Source of the DNA: Pinibacter soli
Lineage (GTDB): Bacteria; Bacteroidota; Bacteroidia; Chitinophagales; Chitinophagaceae
Direction: 5' to 3'
Length of the DNA: 64,000 nucleotides
Assembly (NCBI RefSeq): GCF_029961145.1
Contig: NZ_JASBRG010000001.1
Location: 1-64,000 of the forward strand
A program made the translations under genes and the position numbers. Position 1 is the first letter of the stretch, and the number at the start of each line of letters is the position of its first letter. Under the pieces are notes generated by a model. That model was not told the origin of the DNA. It saw only the letters and a list, made by a program, of their open reading frames with translations, and searched no databases. This document shows, piece after piece, positions 53,720 through 63,717 of this stretch.

Positions 53720-55045
53720 TTATCTCAAAAACAGACTTATCAAAAACAACGCCGTCAACACATACATCACCGGTGAAATCTGGCGGTAACGGCCACTTAA
53801 TATTTTCAGGAACACATAGGAAAGCATTCCGAATACGATACCTTCTGCAATGCTGTAAGTATAAGGCATCATAACGATCGCGAGAAATGCCGGCACCGCT
53901 TCTGTGATGTCGGAGAAATCAATTTCTTTTACCGCACTCATCATCAACATTCCTACAATAATCAAAGCAGGAGCTGTTGCAGCAGCAGGAATGGCCATGA
54001 ATACCGGAGCAAAAAATAAAGAAAGAAAAAACATGCAGGCCACTGTAAACGCCGTTAAACCCGTTTTACCTCCTGAAGCTATACCGCTGGCGCTTTCAAC
54101 GTAAGCCGCTACCACACTGGTTCCCAGCAATGCACCGGAAGTAGTTCCAATAGCATCAGCCAGCAATGCTTTTTTGGCAACGGGAATTTTTCCGTCTTTA
54201 TCGAGGAGTCCCGCTTTGCTGCACAATCCGATCAACGTTCCTACAGTATCAAAAAGATTTACCATCAGGAGCGTAAATAAAATCACCAACATATCAACGG
54301 TAAAGATCTTATCGAACTCCAGTTTAAAAAATGTGGCAGAGATAGAAGGCGGTAAACTTATGAAATGACCATTTGCCGGAAGTTTGGTGATGCCTAACGG
54401 AATGCCGATAATTGCAGCAACAACGATTCCGATCAACAATGCGGCATTCACATTTTTTGACATGAACACTGCACTTACCAGCAGACCAATAACAGCAATG
54501 ATGGGCCCTGCAGACTTTACATCTCCCAGTTTTACAATAACGCCATCTAAATTATTGTGGCCGATATGCTGCATGCCCGTTTCCACAATGCCGGCATTTA
54601 CCATTCCTATTAACGCAATGAATAATCCAATGCCAACTGAAATTGCATGTTTCAAATTGATGGGAATACTGTTGATAATCGCTTCCCGCACTTTGAACAG
54701 TGAAAGCAGTATAAACAAAACGCCTTCGAGAAAAACGGCAGTGAGCGCAAATTGCCAGGTGTAGCCCATTCCCAATACAATGGTGTAGGCGAAAAATGCA
54801 TTTAAACCCATACCTGGTGCCAGTGCGATAGGAAGCTTTGCATACAAAGCCATTACCAATGTTCCTACTATTGCGGCTAATGCTGTTGATACAATTTGTG
54901 CTTCGAAAGGCATTCCGGCTTTTGAAAGAATTACTGGATTTACAACCAGTATGTAAGCCATGGTTGAAAAGGTAGTGAGCCCCGCAAGAACCTCTTTTTT
55001 TACAGTGGTATTGTTTTCTTTTAAACGGAAAAAGGATGCCAGCAT
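53720..55045 (-). CDS. NCS2 family purine permease (AzgA-like)
   Basis: From the ATG at 55045 this is 441 residues ('LASFFRLKENNTTVKKEVLA'), as in relatives. A longer frame (55141) would read through the spacer repeat. About 13 membrane segments; typical stretches are 'TMAYILVVNPVILSKAGMP', 'APGMGLNAFFAYTIV' and 'TSVVAAYVESASGIASGGKT'. Members import adenine, hypoxanthine or guanine with protons; the exact base is not deducible. It follows the MacB-like permease gene on the same strand. Confidence 0.93.
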   Translation of the reverse strand: MLASFFRLKENNTTVKKEVLAGLTTFSTMAYILVVNPVILSKAGMPFEAQIVSTALAAIVGTLVMALYAKLPIALAPGMGLNAFFAYTIVLGMGYTWQFALTAVFLEGVLFILLSLFKVREAIINSIPINLKHAISVGIGLFIALIGMVNAGIVETGMQHIGHNNLDGVIVKLGDVKSAGPIIAVIGLLVSAVFMSKNVNAALLIGIVVAAIIGIPLGITKLPANGHFISLPPSISATFFKLEFDKIFTVDMLVILFTLLMVNLFDTVGTLIGLCSKAGLLDKDGKIPVAKKALLADAIGTTSGALLGTSVVAAYVESASGIASGGKTGLTAFTVACMFFLSLFFAPVFMAIPAAATAPALIIVGMLMMSAVKEIDFSDITEAVPAFLAIVMMPYTYSIAEGIVFGMLSYVFLKILSGRYRQISPVMYVLTALFLISLFLR

Positions 55046-55048
55046 TAC

Positions 55049-55076
55049 AATTTGGAAATTTGAAGATTTGAAAATT
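55049..55076. repeat. Single octad-word arm before the NCS2 gene
   Basis: AATTTGGA, AATTTGAA, GATTTGAA words lie 3 bases before the start codon. The same words occur at 52899 and 61700. No matching second arm. Confidence 0.55.
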
Positions 55077-55164
55077 AATAAATTGACAGGTGCGGCATTT
55101 GTCGTTGGTTGCTTTTTTGCGGGATTAAGAACCATTAGCATTAAGGTCGGTAAATTGTCGGTTC

Positions 55165-56439
55165 TTATTCATATCTCAGGGCCTCGATCGGGTTTAGTCT
55201 TGAGGCTTTAAATGCAGGGTAGAGGCCGGCCAATAATCCAACTACACTACAAATCAGCACGCCTAATGCAACCCACACCCATGGAATAACAAAGCCGGTG
55301 CCCATTAGTACACTGACTATGTTTCCAAGCAATACACCGATGATAATTCCAAAAAAAGCTCCGAGCAGACTGATAATGATAGATTCAAAAAGGAACTGCT
55401 GTCTTACATTGCGTTGCTTGCCTCCTATGGCTTTGATCAAACCTACTTCTTTTGTGCGTTCGGTCACTGCCACGAGCATAATGTTCATCAATCCGATCGC
55501 TGCACCTATGAGGGTTATAAATCCAATTACCACGGCTGCTCCCGTAAGCCACCCCAATTGCTTCATTAGCATTTCAACGAAGCTGTCACTTTTATCGATC
55601 AAAAAATTATCATCGTCTTGAACGCTTACTTTTCTAATGGCCCTGAATGTACCGTCCGCTTCGCCAATGGCAACATCCATGCTGCTCACATCATTGACTT
55701 TCACTCCTATTGAAAAAGAAGCATTGGTTCCCGTATTGAAAAAACGACGCACATTTTTGTAAGAAGTTATGATGAGGTTGTCAAGACTCATCCCAAACGT
55801 CGATCCTTTTGATTGCAAGGTTCCAATCACACGATAAGAAATGCCGTTTATGCTGATTACTTTGTCAACGGCCAGATCATTATTACCTTTGAATAGTTTG
55901 TCTAGAATATCCTTTCCGATGATGCACACATTCCTTGCGGACGTTACATCAAGCGTATTTATGTTACGCCCTGCAGCAAGATCGTAGCCATTCATATCTA
56001 CATAGTTTTCATCGCCTCCGTTTATGCGCACGGTAGGATTCGTTTTCAGGCTGCCATAGTTCACAATATTGTTTCCGCCACCTCCGATAGAAATGCTCAC
56101 TTCGGAAGGATATTTATACATTTCCTTGAATGCTTCTGCTTCCAGGATGTTGATTGTTTTGTTTGCGTTGGACGTTTTGAGTTTCCTGCTTTTCCTGCTT
56201 TGCATTTTTACGCTTGGCCTTCCAAACTGAACGTTCACCTGCCTGTAGCGGATGGTAAATCCGTTGGCACCCATTGAAGAAAAGCTCTCCTGAAATTTTT
56301 GCGCAATGGCTTGAATGGCAGTGTTGATACCTATTAACGCAGCGATCCCCAGAGCAATTATGGCAACTGTAATTGAGGTGCGAAGAAAATTGCTTCTGAT
56401 TGTGCGAAACGACAGCGAAAAGGTATCAGTCAACTTCAT
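55165..56439 (-). CDS. MacB-like ABC transporter permease
   Basis: A 424-residue protein with the MacB/FtsX layout: membrane helix at about 20-42, a large periplasmic MacB-PCD domain at 43-290, then three C-terminal helices ('VIGFITLIGAAIGLMNIMLV', 'LLGAFFGIIIGVLLGNIVSV', 'VALGVLICSVVGLLAGLYPA') and the terminal 'KASRLNPIEALRYE' signature. These work in mechanotransmission or lipoprotein/peptide export with a separate ATPase, which is not encoded nearby. Substrate unknown. Confidence 0.9.
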   Translation of the reverse strand: MKLTDTFSLSFRTIRSNFLRTSITVAIIALGIAALIGINTAIQAIAQKFQESFSSMGANGFTIRYRQVNVQFGRPSVKMQSRKSRKLKTSNANKTINILEAEAFKEMYKYPSEVSISIGGGGNNIVNYGSLKTNPTVRINGGDENYVDMNGYDLAAGRNINTLDVTSARNVCIIGKDILDKLFKGNNDLAVDKVISINGISYRVIGTLQSKGSTFGMSLDNLIITSYKNVRRFFNTGTNASFSIGVKVNDVSSMDVAIGEADGTFRAIRKVSVQDDDNFLIDKSDSFVEMLMKQLGWLTGAAVVIGFITLIGAAIGLMNIMLVAVTERTKEVGLIKAIGGKQRNVRQQFLFESIIISLLGAFFGIIIGVLLGNIVSVLMGTGFVIPWVWVALGVLICSVVGLLAGLYPAFKASRLNPIEALRYE

Positions 56440-56826
56440 AGGTCTAAAATAAGAAATGATTTATAGATCAAAGAATTGCGAGATGAAATTTCGGAAGAGA
56501 GCACGCAGATGACACGGATTGGACTGATTTGCACTGATTTTTTCCTGTTAACTCGAACTTTCTATTTCAATTATAAAAGCGATGATTTTTTTAGTGCGAT
56601 CTCGTCAACAAATTGCCTGCAAAAGTTGTTGTTACAATAAATTGTTCGAGTGTTAAATAGACTTGATAAGTTGCTCGCCCTTTATAAAACAATGCAATAA
56701 AATCAGTTAGTAGAGACGTATCGAACTCGTCTCCCACACCCGCGAAACGAGCCTCCGCACCCATTGACTAAGCGTACCAAAAAATGTATTTTTATAGTAT
56801 TGAACCACCCATAAAACCTTATTATC
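56440..56826. other. Divergent intergenic region with dispersed motifs
   Basis: 56497-56540 carries the GCACGCAGATGAC motif (compare 49792-49830). At 56707-56731 a GTAGAGACG ... CGTCTC short inverted repeat is present. The rest shows no gene. Presumed promoters for the MacB-like permease and the T9SS cargo gene lie here. Confidence 0.45.
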
Positions 56827-58062
56827 ATGAGGTATAAAATTTTACTTACCACCATCTCGCTTGCTGCTTCCTTTCTTTCATTTTCACAACAAAAGAGCAA
56901 TTATGCTTATGTGATCACTTCTCCGGGTAATAACAAAACAGTTGGCTGGACAGAAGTTAAAATGATTGATCTTACCACCGGTCAATTGCTTCAAAATGTG
57001 TATGAAAGCAATATGAGTTATTCGCTTTTTGATGCGCGTTCAAAAAAATTATTGAAAGAATCTAACAAGGCAAGTGCATTAAATCAAACCGCGCCTTCCG
57101 CTGCAACGCCATTGATTCGAGAGCCGTTTGATACCTATAGCGCGGCTGCAGCTTATGATGCAAAACATCAAAGGCTTTATTATACACCGATGGGTATTAA
57201 CCAGCTTCGTTATATAGAGCCAAATACGGGTAAGATCTACTATTTCAATAATGAGACATTTGGTGTGGCAAAAGACCTGAATGATCTGCCAAATCATATC
57301 ACGAGAATGACATTTGACCCTAATGGAATTGGCTATGCGCTTTCAAACGACGGTAACCACTTCATCAGTTTTACAACTGATAAAAATCCTGTGATTACTG
57401 ATCTGGGATCAGTTTCAGATGCTGCGTCAAATAAAGATGTTTCAATCCACAGCCAGCAAACAAGCTGGGGTGGAGATATGGTGGCTGACAGAGTCGGCAA
57501 CCTGTATCTTATTTCCGCGCACCAGGCTTTGTTTAGAATAAATATCCAAACACAAGTGGCAACATACCTGGGAACAGTGACTGGTTTTCCTCAAAACTTT
57601 TCCAGCAACGGTGCCGCTGTGGATGATGATGGCAATCTTGTTGTAAGCAGTGCAAGTTCTACTGCAGGATATTATGTGGTAGATATTCCATCTCTCACCT
57701 GCAAGAGATATGGCTCCTGCGATTCCAGTTATGTAGGTTCGGATCTTGCAAACGGCAATTTCTTATTTGAGAATAAGAACCTGAAAAAAGTTGATAATAG
57801 TAAATTATCAGTGTATCCAAATCCAGTTGTGAATGGCCTTGTTTATACAAACTTCAACAATCTCCCGACAGGTAAATATTCTATTCAGTTGCTTGACCAA
57901 TCCGGGAAGCTATTGTCTCAAAAAACAGTTGATATAAAATTCGCTGGGCAAGTAGAGTCAATTGCAACAGGTTCACAGCTTTCGAGGGGTGAATATGTGG
58001 TGAAGGTTATGCCGGTTCAGGGAAGTAAGAATGTAACAGTTACAAAAATTTTAGTACAATAA
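56827..58062 (+). CDS. T9SS type A sorting domain protein, probable beta-propeller
   Basis: A 411-residue exported protein with signal peptide to about residue 20 (SFLSFSQQ). The body (about 25-315) has repeating blade-like units ('YYTPMGINQLRYIEPNTGKI', 'GGDMVADRVGNLYLISAHQA', 'AAVDDDGNLVVSSAS') suggesting a propeller. The last 75 residues are a type IX secretion sorting domain ('SVYPNPVVNGLVYTNF', ending VTKILVQ, much like the 1472-residue protein). Single gene with its own terminator. Function unknown. Confidence 0.82.
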   Translation: MRYKILLTTISLAASFLSFSQQKSNYAYVITSPGNNKTVGWTEVKMIDLTTGQLLQNVYESNMSYSLFDARSKKLLKESNKASALNQTAPSAATPLIREPFDTYSAAAAYDAKHQRLYYTPMGINQLRYIEPNTGKIYYFNNETFGVAKDLNDLPNHITRMTFDPNGIGYALSNDGNHFISFTTDKNPVITDLGSVSDAASNKDVSIHSQQTSWGGDMVADRVGNLYLISAHQALFRINIQTQVATYLGTVTGFPQNFSSNGAAVDDDGNLVVSSASSTAGYYVVDIPSLTCKRYGSCDSSYVGSDLANGNFLFENKNLKKVDNSKLSVYPNPVVNGLVYTNFNNLPTGKYSIQLLDQSGKLLSQKTVDIKFAGQVESIATGSQLSRGEYVVKVMPVQGSKNVTVTKILVQ

Positions 58063-58093
58063 ATTGTCTTTTTAGTGCAAATCGCACTAACGC

Positions 58094-58127
58094 AAAACGG
58101 CAGAAAGAATCAACCTTCTGCCGTTTT
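58094..58127 (+). terminator. Terminator of the T9SS cargo gene
   Basis: AAAACGGCAGAA (58094-58105) and TTCTGCCGTTTT (58116-58127) form a perfect 12-bp stem. Flanking A and T runs make it usable in both directions, so it may also end the convergent gene at 58159. Confidence 0.85.
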
Positions 58128-58158
58128 GTTTATAAAAATCTATCCTGGAATTCTTTGT

Positions 58159-58590
58159 TTACAACCTCTTCAACAACTGTCCAAATTTTTTGAGCTCAGC
58201 AACTTCCTGCGATGACAGCATTTCGTTGTTATCATATTTTGCTTTGAAAAAAAGCACCCTTTTGTGTTGCGGATATTTTGCCAAAATGTCCTCGATCATT
58301 TGTCCGTGCGTTTCATCTTTTTTTTCATAAAGAGGTGTAGGTGCTGGTGCTTCGGATTTGAAGCGGGTAGGCATTTTCTTAATCAGGGCCTCGAGTGTAG
58401 CCAGTTTAGCTGGCGATATTCCTTGTATCTTGGAAGCTTTGCCATGTAACCCTTCTAATTGCTTTTTACTCAAACTTCCACGCTTGATATACTGCTGATA
58501 CAAACTGATAACAAATGAAGAAATCGGATACGCAACAATGCATTCCTCCAACACTTCATTTACTATATCTATTTCCGGTTTTCTTATCAT
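58159..58590 (-). CDS. Conserved-looking hypothetical protein
   Basis: A 143-residue mostly helical protein, hydrophilic, with no signal peptide or membrane segment. Two helical parts ('VNEVLEECIVAYPISSFVIS' and 'EDILAKYPQHKRVLFFKAKY') flank a proline-rich linker near 80-90. I do not recognise it. It is downstream of nuoN on the same strand but the nuo terminator lies between them, so it is probably a separate transcript. Confidence 0.6.
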   Translation of the reverse strand: MIRKPEIDIVNEVLEECIVAYPISSFVISLYQQYIKRGSLSKKQLEGLHGKASKIQGISPAKLATLEALIKKMPTRFKSEAPAPTPLYEKKDETHGQMIEDILAKYPQHKRVLFFKAKYDNNEMLSSQEVAELKKFGQLLKRL

Positions 58591-58629
58591 TATTAGAGCA
58601 AATGTACCAACCTTTGATCGCTCAAAAAC

Positions 58630-58660
58630 AAAGCCGGTTAACTTTTTGCTAACCGGCTTT
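58630..58660 (-). terminator. Terminator of the complex I operon
   Basis: AAAGCCGGTTA (58630-58640) and TAACCGGCTTT (58650-58660) form a perfect 11-bp stem, followed on the minus strand by GTTTTTGAG. It is 24 bases after the nuoN stop codon. Confidence 0.85.
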
Positions 58661-58684
58661 ATTTCTATTATAATATCATTCTTT

Positions 58685-60073
58685 TTAGAAATACATTTGA
58701 TTCAGTAACAGTTGCGGGAACACACCCAGCAAGATCACAATACCTGCCAACACGATTAACACATATTTAAATGCCGGAGTAATAGTGGCAGTTTCAGCAT
58801 TTCCTGTTTTGAAATACATGGATTGTATCACACGGAAATAGTAATACACGCTCACCGCGGCACACAATACAGCAAAGATCACCAGCCAGAACTGAGTGCC
58901 ATTTTTAATCGCAGCAGCCAGCATGTAATATTTGGCAAAGAAGCCTGCTGTTAAAGGAATTCCAGCCAATGACAACAAGAAAATTGTATTTGTCGCGGCA
59001 AGTACCGGTTGCGATTTCCCCAAGCCATTGTAACCTTCGAAAGTATAGTCTTTCATTTTGATCAAAATAGCAAAAATGCCAATTGTCGCGAGGCTATATG
59101 CTGCTGCGTAAAGAATGATACCTTCTTTCGCAAAGTCGTTGAAACCGAACAAAGCAAACAACATGAACCCTGCCTGTGCTATTGACGAATAAGCGAGCAT
59201 GCGTTTAACACTTTGCTGAAATACAGCGGTAATATTTCCTATGAATAATGTCAATAAAATTGTAATGGAAATGATTGATTGCCATGCGCCTTTCATTTCG
59301 CCATATGCACCGTCAAACAAGCGAAGGAATGCCACAAAAATAGCAGCCTTTACAATGGTCGCCATGAATGAAGTGAACACAGAAGGAGCACCATCATATA
59401 CGTCTGGTGTCCAAAAGTGAAAAGGAGCTGCCGATACTTTAAAGGCCATTGAGATGAACAACAATAGCAAACCTGAAACCAACCAAACGTTCAATGGTGC
59501 ATCAGCGGCACCGGTAACAAGTGGAGCAATGCCTTTCAACATGAAGCTTCCAGTTGCACCGAAGATCAGCGTGATCCCCATCAACATGATACCTGTAGAG
59601 AAAGAACCCATCAGGAAGTATTTCAAAGATGCCTCATTGCTTTTCAGGTTGCGTTTGTCTGCACCTGTCAAAATGTACAGCGGGATAGAAATGATTTCAA
59701 TACCGATGAACAACAACAACAAACTATTGAATGATGTTACGATTGCAACACCGCACAAGATGAAAAATATAAGAGCGAAATATTCCGCTACATACACGCC
59801 CACTTTTTCAACGTCACGACCAGACAGTAAAAAGTAAATTAGAGTGGATGCAAATGCAATGCTGTTGAACAACAAGCCGTATTTTTCAAAGCTCATCATT
59901 CCCTTTGTGTTGATATGAAATAGCTGGTAGCCGCAACCTTCGGCCATGTTTAGACCAAGCAAAACAATAAGCCCGACAATTGCGACATTGCGTATAGCAG
60001 AAGTATTTTTAGTCAATACTCCGCTGTACATCATAACAACTCCCAGGATAGCAGAAATAATAATCGCGTTCAT
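58685..60073 (-). CDS. nuoN: NADH-quinone oxidoreductase subunit N
   Basis: A 462-residue antiporter-like membrane subunit of complex I with about 14 helices. Characteristic stretches: 'EASLKYFLMGSFSTGIMLMG', 'KVSAAPFHFWTPDVYDGAPS', 'SVKRMLAYSSIAQAGFMLFA' and 'LAGIPLTAGFFAKYYML'. The conserved Lys in the KVSAAPFH helix and Glu in the GIEIISIPLY helix of the proton path are present. Last gene of the nuo operon. Confidence 0.96.
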   Translation of the reverse strand: MNAIIISAILGVVMMYSGVLTKNTSAIRNVAIVGLIVLLGLNMAEGCGYQLFHINTKGMMSFEKYGLLFNSIAFASTLIYFLLSGRDVEKVGVYVAEYFALIFFILCGVAIVTSFNSLLLLFIGIEIISIPLYILTGADKRNLKSNEASLKYFLMGSFSTGIMLMGITLIFGATGSFMLKGIAPLVTGAADAPLNVWLVSGLLLLFISMAFKVSAAPFHFWTPDVYDGAPSVFTSFMATIVKAAIFVAFLRLFDGAYGEMKGAWQSIISITILLTLFIGNITAVFQQSVKRMLAYSSIAQAGFMLFALFGFNDFAKEGIILYAAAYSLATIGIFAILIKMKDYTFEGYNGLGKSQPVLAATNTIFLLSLAGIPLTAGFFAKYYMLAAAIKNGTQFWLVIFAVLCAAVSVYYYFRVIQSMYFKTGNAETATITPAFKYVLIVLAGIVILLGVFPQLLLNQMYF

Positions 60074-60088
60074 AATATTGATAACTTG

Positions 60089-60190
60089 AAGTCAAAATTC
60101 AAAAGTCAAAATTCAAAAAACCTACACGATGCTTTGATAGAATTTTGATGTCAGCTCTTGATTTTTTACTTTTTACTTTTTAATTTTTAC
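60089..60190. repeat. Heptad-word spacer between nuoM and nuoN
   Basis: Arm 1 has GTCAAAA/TTCAAAA words (60090-60118); arm 2 has TTTTTAC/TTTTTAA words (60162-60190). The arms are inverted with the same 7-base spacing but C to A changes break the pairing, so this may be a decayed pair. Confidence 0.6.
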
Positions 60191-60194
60191 TTGT

Positions 60195-61661
60195 TTATTT
60201 ACCCATTGTCAGTGTCATCTTGCTCAGTAACACATCTACCAATTCATTCGTCACACCAAGCATTGGTTTTGGATATACTCCGAATAACAATATCGCTCCA
60301 ACAATAATCACCAGTGAAACTTTTACAGAGAAACTGATATCTGTTGTCTGAGCCGTAACAGCACTTGTTTCGCCAAATAAAACTTTCTGCAGCATCTTCA
60401 ATGTGTAGACAGCGGCAAGAATTATTGTGAGTGCCGCACACACAGTAAACGCAACATTGAAGCTGGTAACAGTTGACGCAAATACACCGTTGAACATCAT
60501 GAACTCACCAATAAATGCGTTGGTAAGTGGCAGTGCTATATTTGCAAAGGCAACAATTACTAACAGTATTGCAAGGCCCGGTGCTTTTTGTGCAATCCCG
60601 CCCAGCTGAGACATCTTTCTTGTTCCGAATTTCTGCTCAATCGCATTTACCACAATCCACATTCCGATGATGTTGATACCGTGGTTAAACATCTGGATCA
60701 TTACACCTTGCATACCGCTTTTTGTAGTTGCGAATAATGCGACAACCATCAAGCCGATATGCGCGATCGATGAATACGCCACTAAACGTTTCAAATCGTC
60801 CTGTTGCATTGCAACAAGAGACGCGTATATCATGCCGATGATCGCCATCCATGTGATGGTATCACCATATTGATAAAAACTTATTGGCAATACAGGAGCC
60901 ACCCAGCGGATCACACCGAACACACCCATTTTCACCATCACACCGCTCAGTATCATCGTAACTGCTGTTGGTGATTGTTCGTAAGTATCGGGCTGCCATG
61001 TATGAAAAGGAACCAAAGGCATTTTGATGGCAAATGCGACAAACATCAACCAGAACATCAACGCGTCTTTGGAAGAAGTCAATTTGATGTTGTAGAATGC
61101 TTTGATATCAAAGTTCTGACCTGCATGGAAATACAAATAGATCAATGCAGTCAGCATTAATAGTGAACCTACAAATGTGTACACGAAAAATTTGAAAGTA
61201 ACCTGTATTCTTCGTTCGCCGCCCCAATGAGAACATAGGAAGTAAACCGGGATCAGCGCCAATTCCCAGAAGAAGTAGAATAACAATGCGTCCATGGCCA
61301 TGAACACGCCCATCAAACCGGCTTGCGTTAATAACATAAGCGCATAGAATCTGTTTGAATCTTCATAGCGATTGCCTGATGTTGCCGCAAAAACAATTGG
61401 GAAAGACAATGCGGTAAGTAAAGTCAATACTTTACCCATTCCATCTATCTCCATATGAAAACGGCTGTTCAAAGCAGGAAGCCATTCTTTATTTACAATT
61501 AAATATTCGCTTCCATTGGCGCATGTCATGCCATATAGCGCTACAGCTAACGTTACAATACTTGACAGCAACGCCAGCGTCTTCACACTATTTTCGTTCT
61601 TCACTGCAAACAGTGCAAGCCCGCTAAATAAAGGAATGAGTAATAATAATACAGGAACCAT
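60195..61661 (-). CDS. nuoM: NADH-quinone oxidoreductase subunit M
   Basis: A 488-residue proton-pumping subunit. Motifs: 'FFWELALIPVYFLCSHWGGE' (Glu of the half-channel), 'KMPLVPFHTWQPDTYEQSPT', 'LKRLVAYSSIAHIGLMVVAL' and 'ALPLTNAFIGEFMMFNGVF'. Full length. It sits between nuoL and nuoN as in standard nuo operons. Confidence 0.96.
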   Translation of the reverse strand: MVPVLLLLIPLFSGLALFAVKNENSVKTLALLSSIVTLAVALYGMTCANGSEYLIVNKEWLPALNSRFHMEIDGMGKVLTLLTALSFPIVFAATSGNRYEDSNRFYALMLLTQAGLMGVFMAMDALLFYFFWELALIPVYFLCSHWGGERRIQVTFKFFVYTFVGSLLMLTALIYLYFHAGQNFDIKAFYNIKLTSSKDALMFWLMFVAFAIKMPLVPFHTWQPDTYEQSPTAVTMILSGVMVKMGVFGVIRWVAPVLPISFYQYGDTITWMAIIGMIYASLVAMQQDDLKRLVAYSSIAHIGLMVVALFATTKSGMQGVMIQMFNHGINIIGMWIVVNAIEQKFGTRKMSQLGGIAQKAPGLAILLVIVAFANIALPLTNAFIGEFMMFNGVFASTVTSFNVAFTVCAALTIILAAVYTLKMLQKVLFGETSAVTAQTTDISFSVKVSLVIIVGAILLFGVYPKPMLGVTNELVDVLLSKMTLTMGK

Positions 61662-61699
61662 AATTATATTTTCAAATTCAAACAGGTAATTAATTATCG

Positions 61700-61792
61700 A
61701 TTTGAAAATTTGAAGATTTGAAAATTCTGACGATCGGACTTCTCTTTTTAACTCAACGTGTCGAGCTTAATAACATTTTCAAATTTTCAAAT
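61700..61792. repeat. Octad-word inverted repeat spacer between nuoL and nuoM
   Basis: ATTTGAAAATTTGAA (61700-61714) is a perfect 15-bp inverted repeat of 61778-61792, with a further ATTTTCAAATT copy at 61799-61809. It shares its word with 52899-53037. Confidence 0.85.
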
Positions 61793-61816
61793 CACCACAT
61801 TTTCAAATTGTCGTTG

Positions 61817-63703
61817 TTACTTTTTAAAAAAGAACTGCATCACAAAGAACAACACAATACCAATGATCATGAACAACACATAGCTTCCAACTTGTCCGCT
61901 TTGTAGCAAACGTAATTGGCGGCTGCCGTACTGCACACTTCTTCCCACACCGTTTATTATCCAGTCAACCAGTTTTTCTAATACATTGTTGCAGAATCTG
62001 CCCAAACCATACACAGGTTTTACAATGATGGCATCATATAATTCATCGATGTACCATTTGTTGGCCAATACTTTTCCAAAACCCTGAGGGTCTTCAACAT
62101 CTGCTTTCTTAGCAAATTTTGACCAAGCTGTAACAACTACGATAACGATCAATAATGTAGATATACCAGTTAGCATCCATTCTGTGTTATGTTCCAATGG
62201 ATGGTTCCCCAATACTTTCTTAGACTCAGCGAAGATTGGAGAAAGGAAATTATCCAAAGCGTGTGCATCTGGTTTTATGAATTCAGGAATGCCAACATAA
62301 CCGCCTGCAAATGCCAGTACAGCCAAAATGATCAATGGAATGGTAATCGCTGCAGGACTTTCATGCAAGTGATGCTCCTGGTCATGTGTACCGCGGAAAG
62401 AACCTTTGAAAGTAGTCGCATACAAGCGGAACATATAAAATGCAGTAAGCAATGCGCCAAACAGGCCAATGCAGTACATTACAGGACTTTCACTGAATGT
62501 ATGCGCCAATATTTCGTCCTTTGAAAAGAAGCCTGAAAAACCAGGAATACCAGCAATTGCCAAACATCCGATCAGGAATGTGATGTGCGTTACAGGCATG
62601 TATTTTCCTAAACCACCCATTTTACGAATGTCCTGTTCGCCACCCATCGCGTGGATAACACTACCAGAACCAAGGAACAACAAGGCTTTGAAGAAAGCGT
62701 GTGTCATTACATGGAAAACCGCACCTGTGTAAGCTCCTACTCCAAGGGCAAGGAACATATAACCCAGTTGACTTACGGTAGAATATGCCAATACTTTTTT
62801 AATATCGTTTTGCTTTAATGCTATTGTTGCAGCAAATACAGCTGTTGCTAAACCAATAACTGCCACTATATGCATCGTAACATGCGCATGAGAATACAAT
62901 ATGTTACTACGGGCAATCATATAAATACCTGCCGTAACCATCGTTGCAGCGTGGATGAGTGCAGATACAGGAGTAGGACCCGCCATCGCGTCCGGTAACC
63001 ATGTGTATAAAGGTATCTGTGCACTTTTACCGGTAGCACCAACAAACAACAGTAATGTGATAACTACCAGATCAGTTGTGCTGAACTTATTTAAGCTTGA
63101 GAAAACATCGGTATAGTTTACCGATCCGACTTTTGAAATGATCCAGAAGATAGCGATCAAAAAGCCAAGGTCGCCAATACGGTTCATGATGAACGCTTTG
63201 TTCGCGGCATTTGTATAAGGAATGCTTTTGAACCAGTAACCGATCAGCAAGTAAGAACATAAACCTACGCCTTCCCAACCGATGAACATGATCACATAGT
63301 TTGCGCCCAACACCAGCAAAAGCATAGAGAACACAAACAAGTTGAGGTAAGCGAAATATCTTGCGAAGTGCTGGCTCTCTTCTTCATGCATGTAAGAGGT
63401 AGAGTAAAGATGTATCAGAAAACCAACGCCGGTAATGATAAGAAGGAATAAAGAAGAAAGCTGGTCGACCTGGAACGCAAACGGGATGGCAAATTTTCCA
63501 AGATTGATGAATTCAAAGTAGCTCACAACACCTGTGTGTCCGGCTTTAACATCAAAGAACACAATAAGGCTCACAATGAAAGACGCCAGGATGCTGCCAC
63601 TGCCAATGATTCCCACCAATGATTTGTTTAGATAGTTTCTACACAAACCATTTAACAAAAATCCTACGAGCGGAAATAGTGGTACTAAGTAAATTAAGTT
63701 CAT
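61817..63703 (-). CDS. nuoL: NADH-quinone oxidoreductase subunit L
   Basis: A 628-residue subunit, the distal proton pump of complex I. Motifs: 'FIGWEGVGLCSYLLIGYWF', 'KSAQIPLYTWLPDAMAGPTP', 'VSALIHAATMVTAGIYMIAR' and 'IAGIPGFSGFFSKDEILAHT'. The C-terminal part carries the long lateral helix and a final membrane anchor ('YVLFMIIGIVLFFVMQFFFK'). Complete. Confidence 0.97.
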   Translation of the reverse strand: MNLIYLVPLFPLVGFLLNGLCRNYLNKSLVGIIGSGSILASFIVSLIVFFDVKAGHTGVVSYFEFINLGKFAIPFAFQVDQLSSLFLLIITGVGFLIHLYSTSYMHEEESQHFARYFAYLNLFVFSMLLLVLGANYVIMFIGWEGVGLCSYLLIGYWFKSIPYTNAANKAFIMNRIGDLGFLIAIFWIISKVGSVNYTDVFSSLNKFSTTDLVVITLLLFVGATGKSAQIPLYTWLPDAMAGPTPVSALIHAATMVTAGIYMIARSNILYSHAHVTMHIVAVIGLATAVFAATIALKQNDIKKVLAYSTVSQLGYMFLALGVGAYTGAVFHVMTHAFFKALLFLGSGSVIHAMGGEQDIRKMGGLGKYMPVTHITFLIGCLAIAGIPGFSGFFSKDEILAHTFSESPVMYCIGLFGALLTAFYMFRLYATTFKGSFRGTHDQEHHLHESPAAITIPLIILAVLAFAGGYVGIPEFIKPDAHALDNFLSPIFAESKKVLGNHPLEHNTEWMLTGISTLLIVIVVVTAWSKFAKKADVEDPQGFGKVLANKWYIDELYDAIIVKPVYGLGRFCNNVLEKLVDWIINGVGRSVQYGSRQLRLLQSGQVGSYVLFMIIGIVLFFVMQFFFKK

Positions 63704-63717
63704 ACTATAAAAAGTCT

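Noticed and set aside
55046-55141. Longer NCS2 permease start
   Set aside because: The extra 32 codons read through a spacer word array; the family begins at the ATG at 55045.
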